Below, piece by piece: positions 17,101-25,270 of a stretch of DNA of 36,923 nt. Position 1 is the stretch's first letter. Each line of letters starts with the position of its first letter. Position numbers and translations under genes: made by a program. Source of the stretch: an uncultured Methanomicrobiales archaeon (GTDB lineage: Archaea > Halobacteriota > Methanomicrobia > Methanomicrobiales > Methanospirillaceae); the NCBI GenBank assembly GCA_903819595.1, contig CAIJED010000047.1:1-36923 (forward strand), given 5' to 3'. The notes under the pieces are model-generated. The model had not been told where the DNA came from. It was given only the letters and a program-made list of their open reading frames with translations, and ran no database searches.

Positions 17101-18951
17101 ATGGCACATGAGAAAATATTAGGTATTGATCTCGGGACAACGTTTTCCTGTATGGCCATTATGGAGGCCGGAAAACCAGTGGTGATCCCGAACGCAGAAG
17201 GAGCGAGGACTACTTCATCAGTTGTTGCATTCACCAAGGACGGTGAACGGATTGTAGGGAGCCTCGCAAAAAGGCAGGCTGTCACAAATCCCCTGCGGAC
17301 AATCCAGTCAATTAAAAGAAAAATGGGTTCCGGAGAAGGGATCACCATCGACGATAAGTCATATTCACCACAGGAAATTTCTGCGATGATCCTGCAGAAA
17401 CTCAAAGTCGATGCAGAAGCGTACCTTGGGGAGAAGATTTCAAAAGCGGTCATCACCGTCCCGGCGTACTTTAACGATGCCCAGCGCCAGGCAACAAAAG
17501 ATGCAGGGAGAATTGCCGGGCTTGAAGTCATGAGGATCATCAATGAGCCGACAGCGAGTGCCCTTGCATACGGGATAGACAAGGAACAGGACACAACAGT
17601 CCTGGTGTACGACCTTGGTGGCGGTACATTTGATGTCTCAATCCTGGCCCTCGGCGATGGAGTGTTCGAAGTTAAATCTACGGCAGGTAATAACCACCTT
17701 GGAGGAGACGACTTTGATATGAGGATCATGAACTTCCTTGCTGACGAGTTTCGGAAGAAAGAAGGGATCGATCTTCTCAAAGATCCAATCGCGACCCAAC
17801 GGCTCCGGGATGCGGCGGAAAATGCGAAAATTGAACTTTCGCAGAAACAAAAAACAAATATCAACCTCCCCTACATCACGACCGGTGCAAGCGGCCCTAA
17901 GTTCCTTGATATCGATCTGACCCGGGCAAAACTTGAACAACTGATCGGTGACCTGGTGGAATCAACCGTGGGACCAGTGAAGCAGGCACTTTCTGACGCC
18001 AATCTTACCCCGGACAAGATCAATCACGTGCTGCTGGTCGGCGGCTCAACGCGTGTACCTCTCGTGGTCGAGACGGTCCGCAAAATCCTCGAGAAAGAGC
18101 CGGATAAAGGTATTAACCCGGACGAATGTGTCGCTCTCGGTGCGGCCATTCAGGGGGCCGTACTCACAGGTGAAACGAAGGATATCGTCCTCCTTGATGT
18201 TACCCCTCTCACCCTCGGCATTGAGACACTCGGCGGAATCGCAACGAAACTCATCGAGAGGAACACAACAATCCCGACAAGGAAGAGCCAGATCTTTTCA
18301 ACAGCCGCAGATGGCCAGACAAGTGTCGAGATCCATGTTGTGCAGGGCGAACGGGCTCTTGCCAAAGACAATTTCACCCTCGGACGATTCCAGCTTACCG
18401 GTATCCCACCGGCACCGCGCGGTCTTCCCCAGATCGAAGTGACTTTTGATATTGATGCCAACGGCATCATCCACGTGTCCGCAAAAGACCTTGGTACCTC
18501 AAACCAGCAGGCAATCACCATCAAGGGTGACAGGAAACTTTCTGAAGACGAGATAAAACGCATGGTCAATGATTCGAAAAAGTTCGAGGACGAGGACAAA
18601 AAGAAGAAAGAGGAAATTGAGCTCCGCAACACCGCAGATACGGCAATTTTTACCGCAGAAAAGATGTGCAAAGACAGTGCAGACAAGATTGAACCGGAAG
18701 ATAAGGTAAAAGTTGAGGAAGGTGTGGCGGCTGTCAGGAAGGCACTCGAGTCTGATTCAACTGATGAACTAAAGACAAAAATGGACGCACTCACCGAAGC
18801 TGTATATGCAGTAACTGCAAAGATTTACCAGAAGATCCAGCAGGAACAGCAGGAAAAGTCATCCGCTGCAGGCAACCAGGAAACAGGCAGCGAAGAAAAG
18901 AAATCCGATGATAATGTTGTTGATGCTGATTATCAGATGAAAGAAGAGTGA
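17101..18951 (+). CDS. dnaK: Hsp70 chaperone DnaK
   Basis: ATP-dependent chaperone. The nucleotide-binding domain shows [13 protein letters not shown] at the start, [31 protein letters not shown], the adenosine-binding [12 protein letters not shown] and [12 protein letters not shown]. The substrate-binding domain with [13 protein letters not shown] and a charged alpha-helical lid follow. The 616-residue length fits. The C-terminus is Gln/Glu/Ser-rich and ends DADYQMKEE rather than the bacterial EEVKD-type tail. The region usually reading TTPSVVAF is TTSSVVAF here. Central gene of the operon, with a clear GGAG ribosome-binding site. Confidence 0.98.
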   Translation: MAHEKILGIDLGTTFSCMAIMEAGKPVVIPNAEGARTTSSVVAFTKDGERIVGSLAKRQAVTNPLRTIQSIKRKMGSGEGITIDDKSYSPQEISAMILQKLKVDAEAYLGEKISKAVITVPAYFNDAQRQATKDAGRIAGLEVMRIINEPTASALAYGIDKEQDTTVLVYDLGGGTFDVSILALGDGVFEVKSTAGNNHLGGDDFDMRIMNFLADEFRKKEGIDLLKDPIATQRLRDAAENAKIELSQKQKTNINLPYITTGASGPKFLDIDLTRAKLEQLIGDLVESTVGPVKQALSDANLTPDKINHVLLVGGSTRVPLVVETVRKILEKEPDKGINPDECVALGAAIQGAVLTGETKDIVLLDVTPLTLGIETLGGIATKLIERNTTIPTRKSQIFSTAADGQTSVEIHVVQGERALAKDNFTLGRFQLTGIPPAPRGLPQIEVTFDIDANGIIHVSAKDLGTSNQQAITIKGDRKLSEDEIKRMVNDSKKFEDEDKKKKEEIELRNTADTAIFTAEKMCKDSADKIEPEDKVKVEEGVAAVRKALESDSTDELKTKMDALTEAVYAVTAKIYQKIQQEQQEKSSAAGNQETGSEEKKSDDNVVDADYQMKEE

Positions 18952-18957
18952 GCGCAC

Positions 18958-20094
18958 ATGGGTGCTGGCGACTACTACGAGGTCCTCGGGATACCAAGGA
19001 CTGCCGATGACAAAGAGATTAAAAAGGCCTATCGCGGCCTTGCCCGGAAATATCATCCCGATGTATGCAAGGATCCCGGCTCAGAAGAGAGGTTCAAAGA
19101 GATAAACGAGGCATATAGCGTCCTTTCAGATTCCCAGAAAAAGTCCCAGTACGATAACCTCGGTCACACGAACTTTACCAATGCCTCGAAAGGGCAATAT
19201 TCCGGGGCAGGAGGACCTTCAGGGGGAGGCGGCTTCTCAGCCGACTTCTCTGGCTTCGGCGATATTTTTGATTTCTTCGGCGGTTCATATGGCAGCTCGA
19301 GAGGGCCAAGAGGTCCGCAGTCAGGCAACGATGTCCTGATGCGGATGCAGATCTCCCTCGAGGAGGCAGTTGCCGGAGTCGATAAAGAGATTCAACTCAT
19401 GCACAACGAGCCCTGCCCGACCTGTAACGGTACTGGCAGCGAGACGAAAAAACTTCATACCTGCAAGAGATGCAACGGATCCGGCCAGTTGCAGCAGATG
19501 AGCCAGACCGTGTTCGGCCAGTTTGTCCGTATGACCACCTGTAACGAATGCATGGGTCGCGGGAGAGTCCCCGAAAAAAAATGTCCCGGATGCAAAGGCA
19601 GTGGACATACCAGGGCGAACAGGACATTGTCAGTTCATATCCCGGCGGGTATCGACACCGGTATGCGCCTCCGGATGGAAGGATATGGGGAAGCGGGTGA
19701 TACCGGGGCCCCAAGTGGTGACCTCTTTATTGAAGTGCAGGTCAGGTCACACAGCCGTTTCGTCCGTTCGGGGGATACGCTCGAAACAACCCTGGAGATC
19801 AGTCCTGCCCAGGCGGTGCTGGGTTCTTCCGAAACAATCGAGACGATCGATCACAAACATGTCGATCTGACAATCCCGGAAGGAGTGCAGCACCATACCG
19901 CCCTGAAAATTCCCGGTGAAGGAGTGAAACGGAGGGGGAAGCCAGGCGATCTCCTGGTCCGCCTTAAAATTGTCATTCCAAAAACTGTCACACCGGAGCA
20001 ACGTGAATGCTACCAGAAGATCCTCCAGGCCGAAGGAAAACATCCGGGGAATTCGAAAAAAGGAATTTTTTCAGGATTACGGGGTAAGAAATAA
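18958..20094 (+). CDS. dnaJ: Hsp40 co-chaperone DnaJ (type I)
   Basis: Stimulates DnaK ATPase and delivers substrates. The J domain is at the N-terminus (about residues 4-68) with the HPD motif (KYHPDV). A Gly/Phe-rich stretch follows, then four CxxCxGxG zinc repeats ([32 protein letters not shown]) around residues 145-215, and the C-terminal substrate domains. All four zinc repeats are intact, so it is a complete type I DnaJ of 378 residues. It begins 6 nt after the dnaK stop. The mRNA 3' end is marked by a strong hairpin whose loop holds the stop codon. Confidence 0.97.
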   Translation: MGAGDYYEVLGIPRTADDKEIKKAYRGLARKYHPDVCKDPGSEERFKEINEAYSVLSDSQKKSQYDNLGHTNFTNASKGQYSGAGGPSGGGGFSADFSGFGDIFDFFGGSYGSSRGPRGPQSGNDVLMRMQISLEEAVAGVDKEIQLMHNEPCPTCNGTGSETKKLHTCKRCNGSGQLQQMSQTVFGQFVRMTTCNECMGRGRVPEKKCPGCKGSGHTRANRTLSVHIPAGIDTGMRLRMEGYGEAGDTGAPSGDLFIEVQVRSHSRFVRSGDTLETTLEISPAQAVLGSSETIETIDHKHVDLTIPEGVQHHTALKIPGEGVKRRGKPGDLLVRLKIVIPKTVTPEQRECYQKILQAEGKHPGNSKKGIFSGLRGKK

Positions 20095-20104
20095 TATTAC
20101 CCCG
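20080..20104 (+). terminator. Stem-loop enclosing the dnaJ stop codon
   Basis: Perfect 8-bp stem CGGGGTAA / TTACCCCG with a 9-nt loop (gaaataata); the TAA stop at 20092-20094 lies in the loop. No immediate T-run follows; a T9 tract occurs about 100 nt further at 20204-20212. It could be a terminator or an mRNA 3'-end stabiliser. Confidence 0.5.
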
Positions 20105-20482
20105 GTTACATTTGGGGATGCTTCTGTGGGTCCTGACGAGGTGGGCCTGCTGCTTTGGGAAACTCTTTTAGGGCGAATGATTTGGAAAGAATCTTACTGA
20201 ACTCTTTTTTTTTCATGCTCAAATGAAAGGCCTTTCCGGAAATCTGCGGTTGCTGCAGGTGCCTGCATTTTCTGGCCAATTTTATTATGGCAGGTACCAA
20301 TCTCTTTGCCACCCATACCATGAGGAATAAAGAGGTCAATTACCGCCACATCGACCCTTCAACCTGGTGATAATGCATTGCGATACGGGGCAACCGGCTG
20401 TCCCGGGTATACCATCTGATCTACCGGTAATTTCCCACTTCCTGTGAGGTGTGCGGGGATATCCATGGGAGCATGAAAATAA
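20105..20482. other. Intergenic stretch downstream of dnaJ
   Basis: It contains a T-rich tract near 20204 that may act as an archaeal terminator. Minus-strand ORFs of 77 and 64 codons have no recognisable features, and I do not accept them as genes. Confidence 0.45.
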
Positions 20483-20544
20483 TCAGATACAACCATCTGA
20501 AACAAATAAGAATAGGTAAAACTATTCCTCGAACCAATAGGTTC
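20483..20544 (+). promoter_or_regulatory. Three consecutive inverted repeats upstream of the PEGA lipoprotein
   Basis: TCAGAT-6-ATCTGA (20483-20500), GAATAG-6-CTATTC (20510-20527) and GAACC-4-GGTTC (20531-20544) are all perfect. They lie within 62 nt and end 27 nt before the ATG at 20572. A TATTATATAAAT stretch (20553-20564) follows them. Possible operators or RNA structures; function unknown. Confidence 0.4.
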
Positions 20545-20571
20545 ATTTAGCATTATTATATAAATTTACCT

Positions 20572-21240
20572 ATGAAGTTGCGTCTGGCTATTGTTTTGGG
20601 AGTTATCGCACTTCTACTGGCATGTGGCTGCACGGGTCTGCATGGACCAACAGGCTCGGTATCGATCAGTTCCGTCCCTTCTGGAGCTGATGTATATGTT
20701 GATGGGAGCCTGCAGGGCAAAACGCCGCTGGTCCTGGAGAGTATCTCAGCCGGAGTCCACCATATCCTGATACAGGGAGGGGGAAATTCCAGTTACGAGA
20801 CCGACGTGCCGGTGACGTCCGGGGCGATCGCTTTTGTCAACTGGACCCGGGATGCAGTCCCAGAGACATCAGGAATACCAACTGACCCGGTTTTCTTGCT
20901 ACAAAACATGAAGGGCTACCGCGGGGGAGGAGATTATATCACCAGTATCAGTTACGACCTCTCTCTTGCACCTGGTGCAAAACGGGTGAATATATCAGAT
21001 GTGATGATCGGCCTTAAAATCGGAAATACAACGATCAATCCATACTGGGAAATTACCGATAAAAAACAGGCAAATACGAATGACATTCTCGAACCTGATG
21101 AAAAATTCCTGGTGACCATGCGAACCCCCAGGCTTGGACCGGAAAATACATTCACATTAACAGTTGCATCCGGAACAGGGCAGGTATTTATAGCCACCCA
21201 TACATTGCCGAAAAATATCGGACTTGATGTCCAGTTCTGA
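20572..21240 (+). CDS. PEGA-domain lipoprotein with archaellin-like C-terminal domain
   Basis: A signal peptide (MKLRLAIVLGVIALLLACGC) ends in a lipobox, giving a cell-surface lipoprotein. Residues about 28-80 form a PEGA domain (SVSISSVPSGADVYVDGSLQGKTPL). The remaining roughly 130 residues contain segments reminiscent of archaeal flagellin and flagellin-like domains (SLAPGAKRVNISDVMIGL, then a VTMRTP / FTLTVASGTGQ pair), a resemblance judged only by eye. There is no type III (archaellin) signal motif, so it would be anchored by lipid rather than assembled as a filament. The gene precedes the tRNA methyltransferase by 50 nt, but no functional link is apparent. Exact role unknown. Confidence 0.8.
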   Translation: MKLRLAIVLGVIALLLACGCTGLHGPTGSVSISSVPSGADVYVDGSLQGKTPLVLESISAGVHHILIQGGGNSSYETDVPVTSGAIAFVNWTRDAVPETSGIPTDPVFLLQNMKGYRGGGDYITSISYDLSLAPGAKRVNISDVMIGLKIGNTTINPYWEITDKKQANTNDILEPDEKFLVTMRTPRLGPENTFTLTVASGTGQVFIATHTLPKNIGLDVQF

Positions 21241-21290
21241 TTGATCGGTTTACCCAACCAATTTCTTTCCTGGGAACAACTACTGGTACC

Positions 21291-22247
21291 ATGAAACTCC
21301 TCTTCCTGCTTTCCGGAGAACATCCGACATTGCCTTATTCAGAATTGTCGTGCGTGGGAGAGGTTATCGATTCACGCCCACAAGTTGCCGTTGTTACATG
21401 CAATAACGTTACTACCGCTACGAGACTGGCGATGGCTCACTCGGTGATGGAATACCTGGGTGAATGTCCGGCAGATGTCAAATCATTTTTAGAACTCTTA
21501 AAGGATCTCTCAATTTCTGCGCGGGGACCATTCGTCGCGAGGGCAAAAAAAATTGAAGGTGCAGAAATGGTAGAGACAACAACATATCTCGAGCGGGCAA
21601 TGGGTAGCGCAATTTCAGGCACCGTATCCCTGGAAAATCCATCCGATGTCTTTATGGCGGTATGTTCCGGAGACCGCTGTTTTATCGGACATGTACTCCG
21701 TTCTATCGACAGGGGTTCATTTGATGCAAGAAATCCAGGGAAACGGGCTTTTTTTCACCCTGGTGTGATGATGCCCCGATTTGCGCGGTCCATTGTAAAC
21801 ATGTCACTAATAACACCGGGTGGACAGTTTCTTGACCCGTTCTGCGGTACAGGCGGAGTTCTTATCGAAGCTGCAATGGTTGGCGCTTTCGCTACGGGGA
21901 GCGACATGGATGCTTTTATGATACGGGGTGCCCGCAAAAATATTCCCGGTACAGGGTTATTGCATGCAGATGCAGCCCATCTTCCATTAAAAGATAAGTC
22001 AATTGATGCAGTCGCAACCGATCTTCCCTATGGCCAGTCTTCATCAATCATGGCCAAAGGCCTTGAATCACTCTACCTGGAATCCCTCGGTGAGATCCGG
22101 AGAGTACTGAAACCAGGGAGAAGAGCGGTCATCGTAACACACAAGGATATCCAGGAGATTGCTTCCCAGATTATGGAGATCTGTGAATTTCATGAACAAC
22201 GCGTCCATAAGAGTCTCACACGACGCGTGATGGTACTCAGGTCCTGA
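21291..22247 (+). CDS. trmG10: tRNA (guanine(10)-N2)-methyltransferase, Trm-G10/Trm11 family
   Basis: Probable SAM-dependent enzyme that makes N2-methyl- or N2,N2-dimethylguanosine at position 10 of tRNA. The N-terminal half of about 150 residues fits a divergent THUMP region. Then come the Trm11-type signatures FFHPGVMMPRFARSIVNM, the SAM motif FLDPFCGTGGVLIEA and the catalytic TDLPYG, a variant of the N/D-PP-Y/F motif. The 318-residue length matches archaeal Trm-G10. There is no strong Shine-Dalgarno before the ATG. The last codons form the palindrome TCAGG-T-CCTGA that includes the stop. Confidence 0.88.
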   Translation: MKLLFLLSGEHPTLPYSELSCVGEVIDSRPQVAVVTCNNVTTATRLAMAHSVMEYLGECPADVKSFLELLKDLSISARGPFVARAKKIEGAEMVETTTYLERAMGSAISGTVSLENPSDVFMAVCSGDRCFIGHVLRSIDRGSFDARNPGKRAFFHPGVMMPRFARSIVNMSLITPGGQFLDPFCGTGGVLIEAAMVGAFATGSDMDAFMIRGARKNIPGTGLLHADAAHLPLKDKSIDAVATDLPYGQSSSIMAKGLESLYLESLGEIRRVLKPGRRAVIVTHKDIQEIASQIMEICEFHEQRVHKSLTRRVMVLRS

Positions 22248-22743
22248 ATAAAAAATAGACCCTGATTTCCCTTGTGATTTTCAATTGTCATAAGATCCGG
22301 GTGACACTCCGTTAAGTACCTTCAATAGATACTCTTCGTCGTTCATCACGCGGCGGGCAAGTATTTTTTTCCTTTCCCGGGTGAGTCGTCCCGATGTCTG
22401 GTCGGGTTGATGACCATTTCATCCTGGTACACCAGACCGGGATAATACCGATGGCAATATTCGTACCGCGGGGACCAATTGTTACTCTGTTTTGGAAATA
22501 CACTTCGGGAATAACACTAAATCAAGGACTATGGACATCGTACTTTATCGATGATATACCTCCTATTAAAGTCAATACAAGCGATGATCTGTTTAAAAAG
22601 GGCATATCCCCTTTCCACCCGATACCCACCCATAGTCATGAAACAAGCTGCATTTCCCCGAAAGCGGAATAATCACACACCCCTTGATTTCAAATAATAT
22701 CTCGGGGGACCCCATGGACGTAACTCAAAATCCCGATCACCTT
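22248..22743. other. Convergent intergenic region, 496 nt
   Basis: It contains a probable minus-strand gene remnant (listed separately). A plus-strand ORF of 92 codons (22394-22672) has no domain, ribosome-binding site or plausible composition, and I do not accept it. Confidence 0.45.
22281..22388 (-). pseudogene. Possible C-terminal gene remnant lacking a start
   Basis: Minus-strand translation gives 35 codons of strongly protein-like sequence (RLTRERKKILARR, then VMNDEEYLLKVLNG) ending in TGA. An in-frame stop lies about 13 codons upstream and there is no start codon before the basic helix. An adjacent frame reads YEYCHRYYPGLVYQDEMVINP just upstream, so a frameshifted gene is possible. It lies downstream of nadK on the same strand. 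I do not recognise the family; it may be chance. Confidence 0.25.
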
Positions 22744-23556
22744 TTATAAGCGTCTTAATTTCCGGTCAACCTTTTCAAAAAAATTCTTCCCGGCATCGAC
22801 AAACATCGCAGGTTCGTCCGCTTTCCGGACGGTAATTACCCCACCCGTATCGAATTCAAAGGTGTTCTGACCATCTATTACGAGTTTTGCCGGTTTGGCA
22901 CTCTCAAGACATATCTCAAGCGACCGGGATGAGCTGATAACATGAGGCCGGGAAGAGAGCAGGTAAGGCGCAAGGGGGACCAGAACAACACCTTCGATCC
23001 TCGGGTCGACAATCGGGCCCCCTGCACTCATCGCATAGGCTGTCGAACCGGTCGGAGTACTGATAAGGAGCCCGTCTGCACGGAACCTTTCTGCCGGTAC
23101 ACCATCTACCACCACCACAAACCTGAGCATCTTGGCCGGGCGGCTTGTGATAATGAGCGCTTCATTCAGGGCGTTTCCGAGGATCTTTTCATTCATCGTC
23201 ATGACCAGTCTCATCCTCTGATCAATGGGGAAACCGGGTTCCAGTTCCCGTAAAAATTTTTCAGCTTCATCGGGTTCGATGTCCGCCAGAAAGCCTACCT
23301 CACCCCAGTTAATCCCCAGTACTGGTTTCTGGTGCACCATGCGCTGCACGGAATGAAGAATTGTGCCGTCGCCACCGATCACAATGGCAAGAGATGCATC
23401 TGATTCCTCTAATAAACAACCATGGACACCGATGGCATCAGCAGTGGTCTGATCAAAACTGGTATCATGGCCCCAGCCCGAAAGAAGACGCCCCATCTGT
23501 TCAGCATAAGCGAGTGCATCCCGGTCATCAATCCTGGATATAAGAATGATTTTCAA
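22744..23556 (-). CDS. nadK: NAD kinase
   Basis: Phosphorylates NAD(H) to NADP(H) using ATP or polyphosphate. Diagnostic motifs are GGDGT at residues 61-65, GINWGEVGFLAD at 81-92, an NE motif in GNALNEALI, and ADGLLISTPTGSTAYAMSAGGP in the middle. The 270-residue length is that of stand-alone NadK. The start codon is TTG (no ATG is available), preceded by GAGG that overlaps the suhB stop only 5 nt upstream. It is co-transcribed with suhB; in Methanocaldococcus jannaschii MJ0917 the two activities are one polypeptide in the same order. Confidence 0.96.
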   Translation of the reverse strand: MKIILISRIDDRDALAYAEQMGRLLSGWGHDTSFDQTTADAIGVHGCLLEESDASLAIVIGGDGTILHSVQRMVHQKPVLGINWGEVGFLADIEPDEAEKFLRELEPGFPIDQRMRLVMTMNEKILGNALNEALIITSRPAKMLRFVVVVDGVPAERFRADGLLISTPTGSTAYAMSAGGPIVDPRIEGVVLVPLAPYLLSSRPHVISSSRSLEICLESAKPAKLVIDGQNTFEFDTGGVITVRKADEPAMFVDAGKNFFEKVDRKLRRL

Positions 23557-23561
23557 TCCCG

Positions 23562-24338
23562 TTACCTCAGGTATTCGATCACTTTATCATGCAGGACTGC
23601 ATTTGTCGCAACCATGCAACGACCAATGGTCACTTCGTCCGGGAAATGTATCGCATTTCCATTCATATCGGATACCTTCCCACCGGCTTCAGTACAGATG
23701 AGCATTCCGGCGGCTGCATCGGTCACTCGAAGTGACCCCCGAAGATCGATAAAACCGTCAATGCGCCCAGCACCGATATAACTGAGTTCCAGGGCCGAAG
23801 CACCAAGAAGACGCCAGCGCCGGATCTTCTGTCCGAGCTGCATCACGCGTTTTGGGTCAAATTTACGGCCATAAATACTCATTGCCGCCTCATCGAGATT
23901 TGCGGTCTCCGAGACCTTCAGGGTTTTCCCCGCCATAAAGGCACCTTTTCCGCGAATGGCACTAAAAGTCTCTCTATTCGCAAGGTCACGCACGTAGGCC
24001 TTATTGACGCGGCCCCCTTCTGCATATGCAATTGAAAGTGCATAGAAGGGGATACCATTTACTGCATTATAGGTCCCATCCACCGGATCAAGGAATATCG
24101 TGCCGTCTTCGCCACCAAATTCACGTTTTCCAAGCTCCTCACTGATTAAGGTACGGCAGAGCGGATTTTCTGAAAGGAAACTCACTACGCAGTCCTCGGC
24201 AACCTGGTCGATCAGCTTTGTGGGTGTCCCGTCCGCACCCATCCTTACCATCCTGTCACCTTCAACAGTACCAACCAGATCATGGATCGCATCCTCCACT
24301 GCTCCCGCCATTTGATCACATGATTTGAGGAATTCCAT
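23562..24338 (-). CDS. suhB: Inositol monophosphatase family phosphatase (IMPase/FBPase; possible NADP phosphatase)
   Basis: Metal-dependent sugar-phosphate phosphatase. All metal-site motifs are intact: SEELG with E67/E68, LDPVDGTYNA with D84 and D87, and RVTDAAAG with D207. Archaeal members hydrolyse inositol-1-phosphate and fructose-1,6-bisphosphate; the domain fused to NadK in MJ0917 acts as NADP phosphatase. Because it is coupled to nadK with a 5-nt gap, NADP phosphatase activity is a reasonable but unproven alternative. 258 residues. Divergent from aIF-5A across a 79-nt shared promoter region; GTATTTATG (24364-24372, read on the minus strand) fits a near-leaderless start. Confidence 0.92.
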   Translation of the reverse strand: MEFLKSCDQMAGAVEDAIHDLVGTVEGDRMVRMGADGTPTKLIDQVAEDCVVSFLSENPLCRTLISEELGKREFGGEDGTIFLDPVDGTYNAVNGIPFYALSIAYAEGGRVNKAYVRDLANRETFSAIRGKGAFMAGKTLKVSETANLDEAAMSIYGRKFDPKRVMQLGQKIRRWRLLGASALELSYIGAGRIDGFIDLRGSLRVTDAAAGMLICTEAGGKVSDMNGNAIHFPDEVTIGRCMVATNAVLHDKVIEYLR

Positions 24339-24381
24339 ATGAGCACCCTTGTATTCTTACGTTGTATTTATGTAATGTCAT

Positions 24382-24394
24382 AAAGATAAATTAC
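24382..24394 (+). promoter_or_regulatory. TATA-like box for aIF-5A
   Basis: AAAGATAAATTAC is centred about 29 nt before the ATG at 24418, in keeping with a leaderless or near-leaderless transcript. No Shine-Dalgarno is present. Confidence 0.4.
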
Positions 24395-24417
24395 TACTGC
24401 GTTTAAAGAGTTGAACT

Positions 24418-24801
24418 ATGAAGGAACAGACCGAAATTGGAAAATTAAAGGAAGGCCGTTACATGGTCATCGAAGATGAACCATGCAGAATCGTTAGTAT
24501 ATCGATATCAAAGCCTGGGAAACACGGGGCCGCAAAATCAAGAATTGACGCCGTTGGAATTTTTGACGGCGTGAAACGTTCCGTTGTACAACCTGTATCA
24601 GCCAGGGCTTACGTGCCTGTGGTGGAGCGAAAGAGCGGGCAGGTCATTACTATCACGGGAAATGTGGTCCAGATGATGGATATGAAAGATTTCCAGACGA
24701 TCGAGATCACGACCGATGCCGATAAACTTGTAGGAGTCGAGGTCGGGAAAGAGATCATGTACATCGAATCCATGGGAAAAAGAAAACTCGATATTGAGTG
24801 A
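24418..24801 (+). CDS. eif5a: Translation initiation/elongation factor aIF-5A
   Basis: Essential ribosome-binding factor that relieves stalling at polyproline and other difficult stretches. The hypusination loop SKPGKHGAAK is at residues 31-40, with K35 in GKHG as the expected hypusine/deoxyhypusine site. An SH3-like N-domain and an OB-fold C-domain make up the normal 127-residue length. Polyproline and TPTP linkers in the neighbouring surface proteins are the kind of substrate that makes this factor necessary. The stop codon lies inside a perfect palindrome and two further hairpins follow. Confidence 0.97.
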   Translation: MKEQTEIGKLKEGRYMVIEDEPCRIVSISISKPGKHGAAKSRIDAVGIFDGVKRSVVQPVSARAYVPVVERKSGQVITITGNVVQMMDMKDFQTIEITTDADKLVGVEVGKEIMYIESMGKRKLDIE

Positions 24802-24811
24802 CCAGGTCACT
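24797..24811 (+). repeat. Palindrome across the aIF-5A stop codon
   Basis: AGTGACC-A-GGTCACT, a perfect 7-bp inverted repeat with a one-base centre. The TGA stop (24799-24801) is within the left arm. In RNA it would fold as AGTGA/TCACT with a 5-nt loop. Confidence 0.5.
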
Positions 24812-24848
24812 ATTCGGTCTATAACGGCCACAACGTTATTTTTATCAA

Positions 24849-24897
24849 CCGGATACATATCCGGAACAAGGCATTCAGGCCTTGCTCTGTTATTTTA
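24849..24897 (+). terminator. Tandem hairpins downstream of aIF-5A
   Basis: CCGGATA-CA-TATCCGG (24849-24864) is followed directly by CAAGGC-ATTCAG-GCCTTG (24867-24884) and then the T-rich TGTTATTTTATA. Both inverted repeats are perfect. Likely a bidirectional terminator between convergent genes. Confidence 0.5.
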
Positions 24898-25270
24898 TAA
24901 TAGCCAGGACTGTATGGGTTCGTTTTTCCCTGATCGAATGGGATGAAGATTTTTTTTGAACTGTGAAAATTTTCAAGATTCCGTGTAAAAACCCCAGAAT
25001 GTTGAATCGATGAATATAGACTGGATTAAAGGCAGGGTATGATAACGGGAACAAAAAGGGACCAGTGGGATATCCCAACATCAGACGCGGGATCCGAACA
25101 ATCCTAAAAACATGGGTATTCATCGGGTATTGTAAAACCGAAAAATTCCACCGGGGGATTCCACACCTGCAGAGATCACCAGACAATGCAAGGCAATCCC
25201 TGGTGAAACGCCGCATGCCATCTTAACAGATTGAAGATAGAAATTGCCGATTGTAAGATTCCGGAAATTC
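24898..25270. other. Convergent intergenic stretch without supported genes
   Basis: A minus-strand ORF of 108 codons (24890-25216) spans most of it, but its Phe/Pro/Ile-rich translation has no recognisable domain or ribosome-binding site and runs into the aIF-5A terminator. I treat it as chance. Confidence 0.45.

Noticed and set aside
16893-17864. Minus-strand ORF of 323 codons opposite grpE/dnaK
   Set aside because: Antisense of highly conserved dnaK codons; composition (Ser, Arg, Phe rich) is typical of a shadow.
22394-22672. Plus-strand ORF of 92 codons in the Trm-G10/nadK gap
   Set aside because: Translation lacks any domain-like pattern; the opposite strand has a better coding-like remnant.
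24890-25216. Minus-strand ORF of 108 codons between aIF-5A and the anchored protein
   Set aside because: No recognisable domain, no ribosome-binding site, and its end falls in the aIF-5A terminator region.
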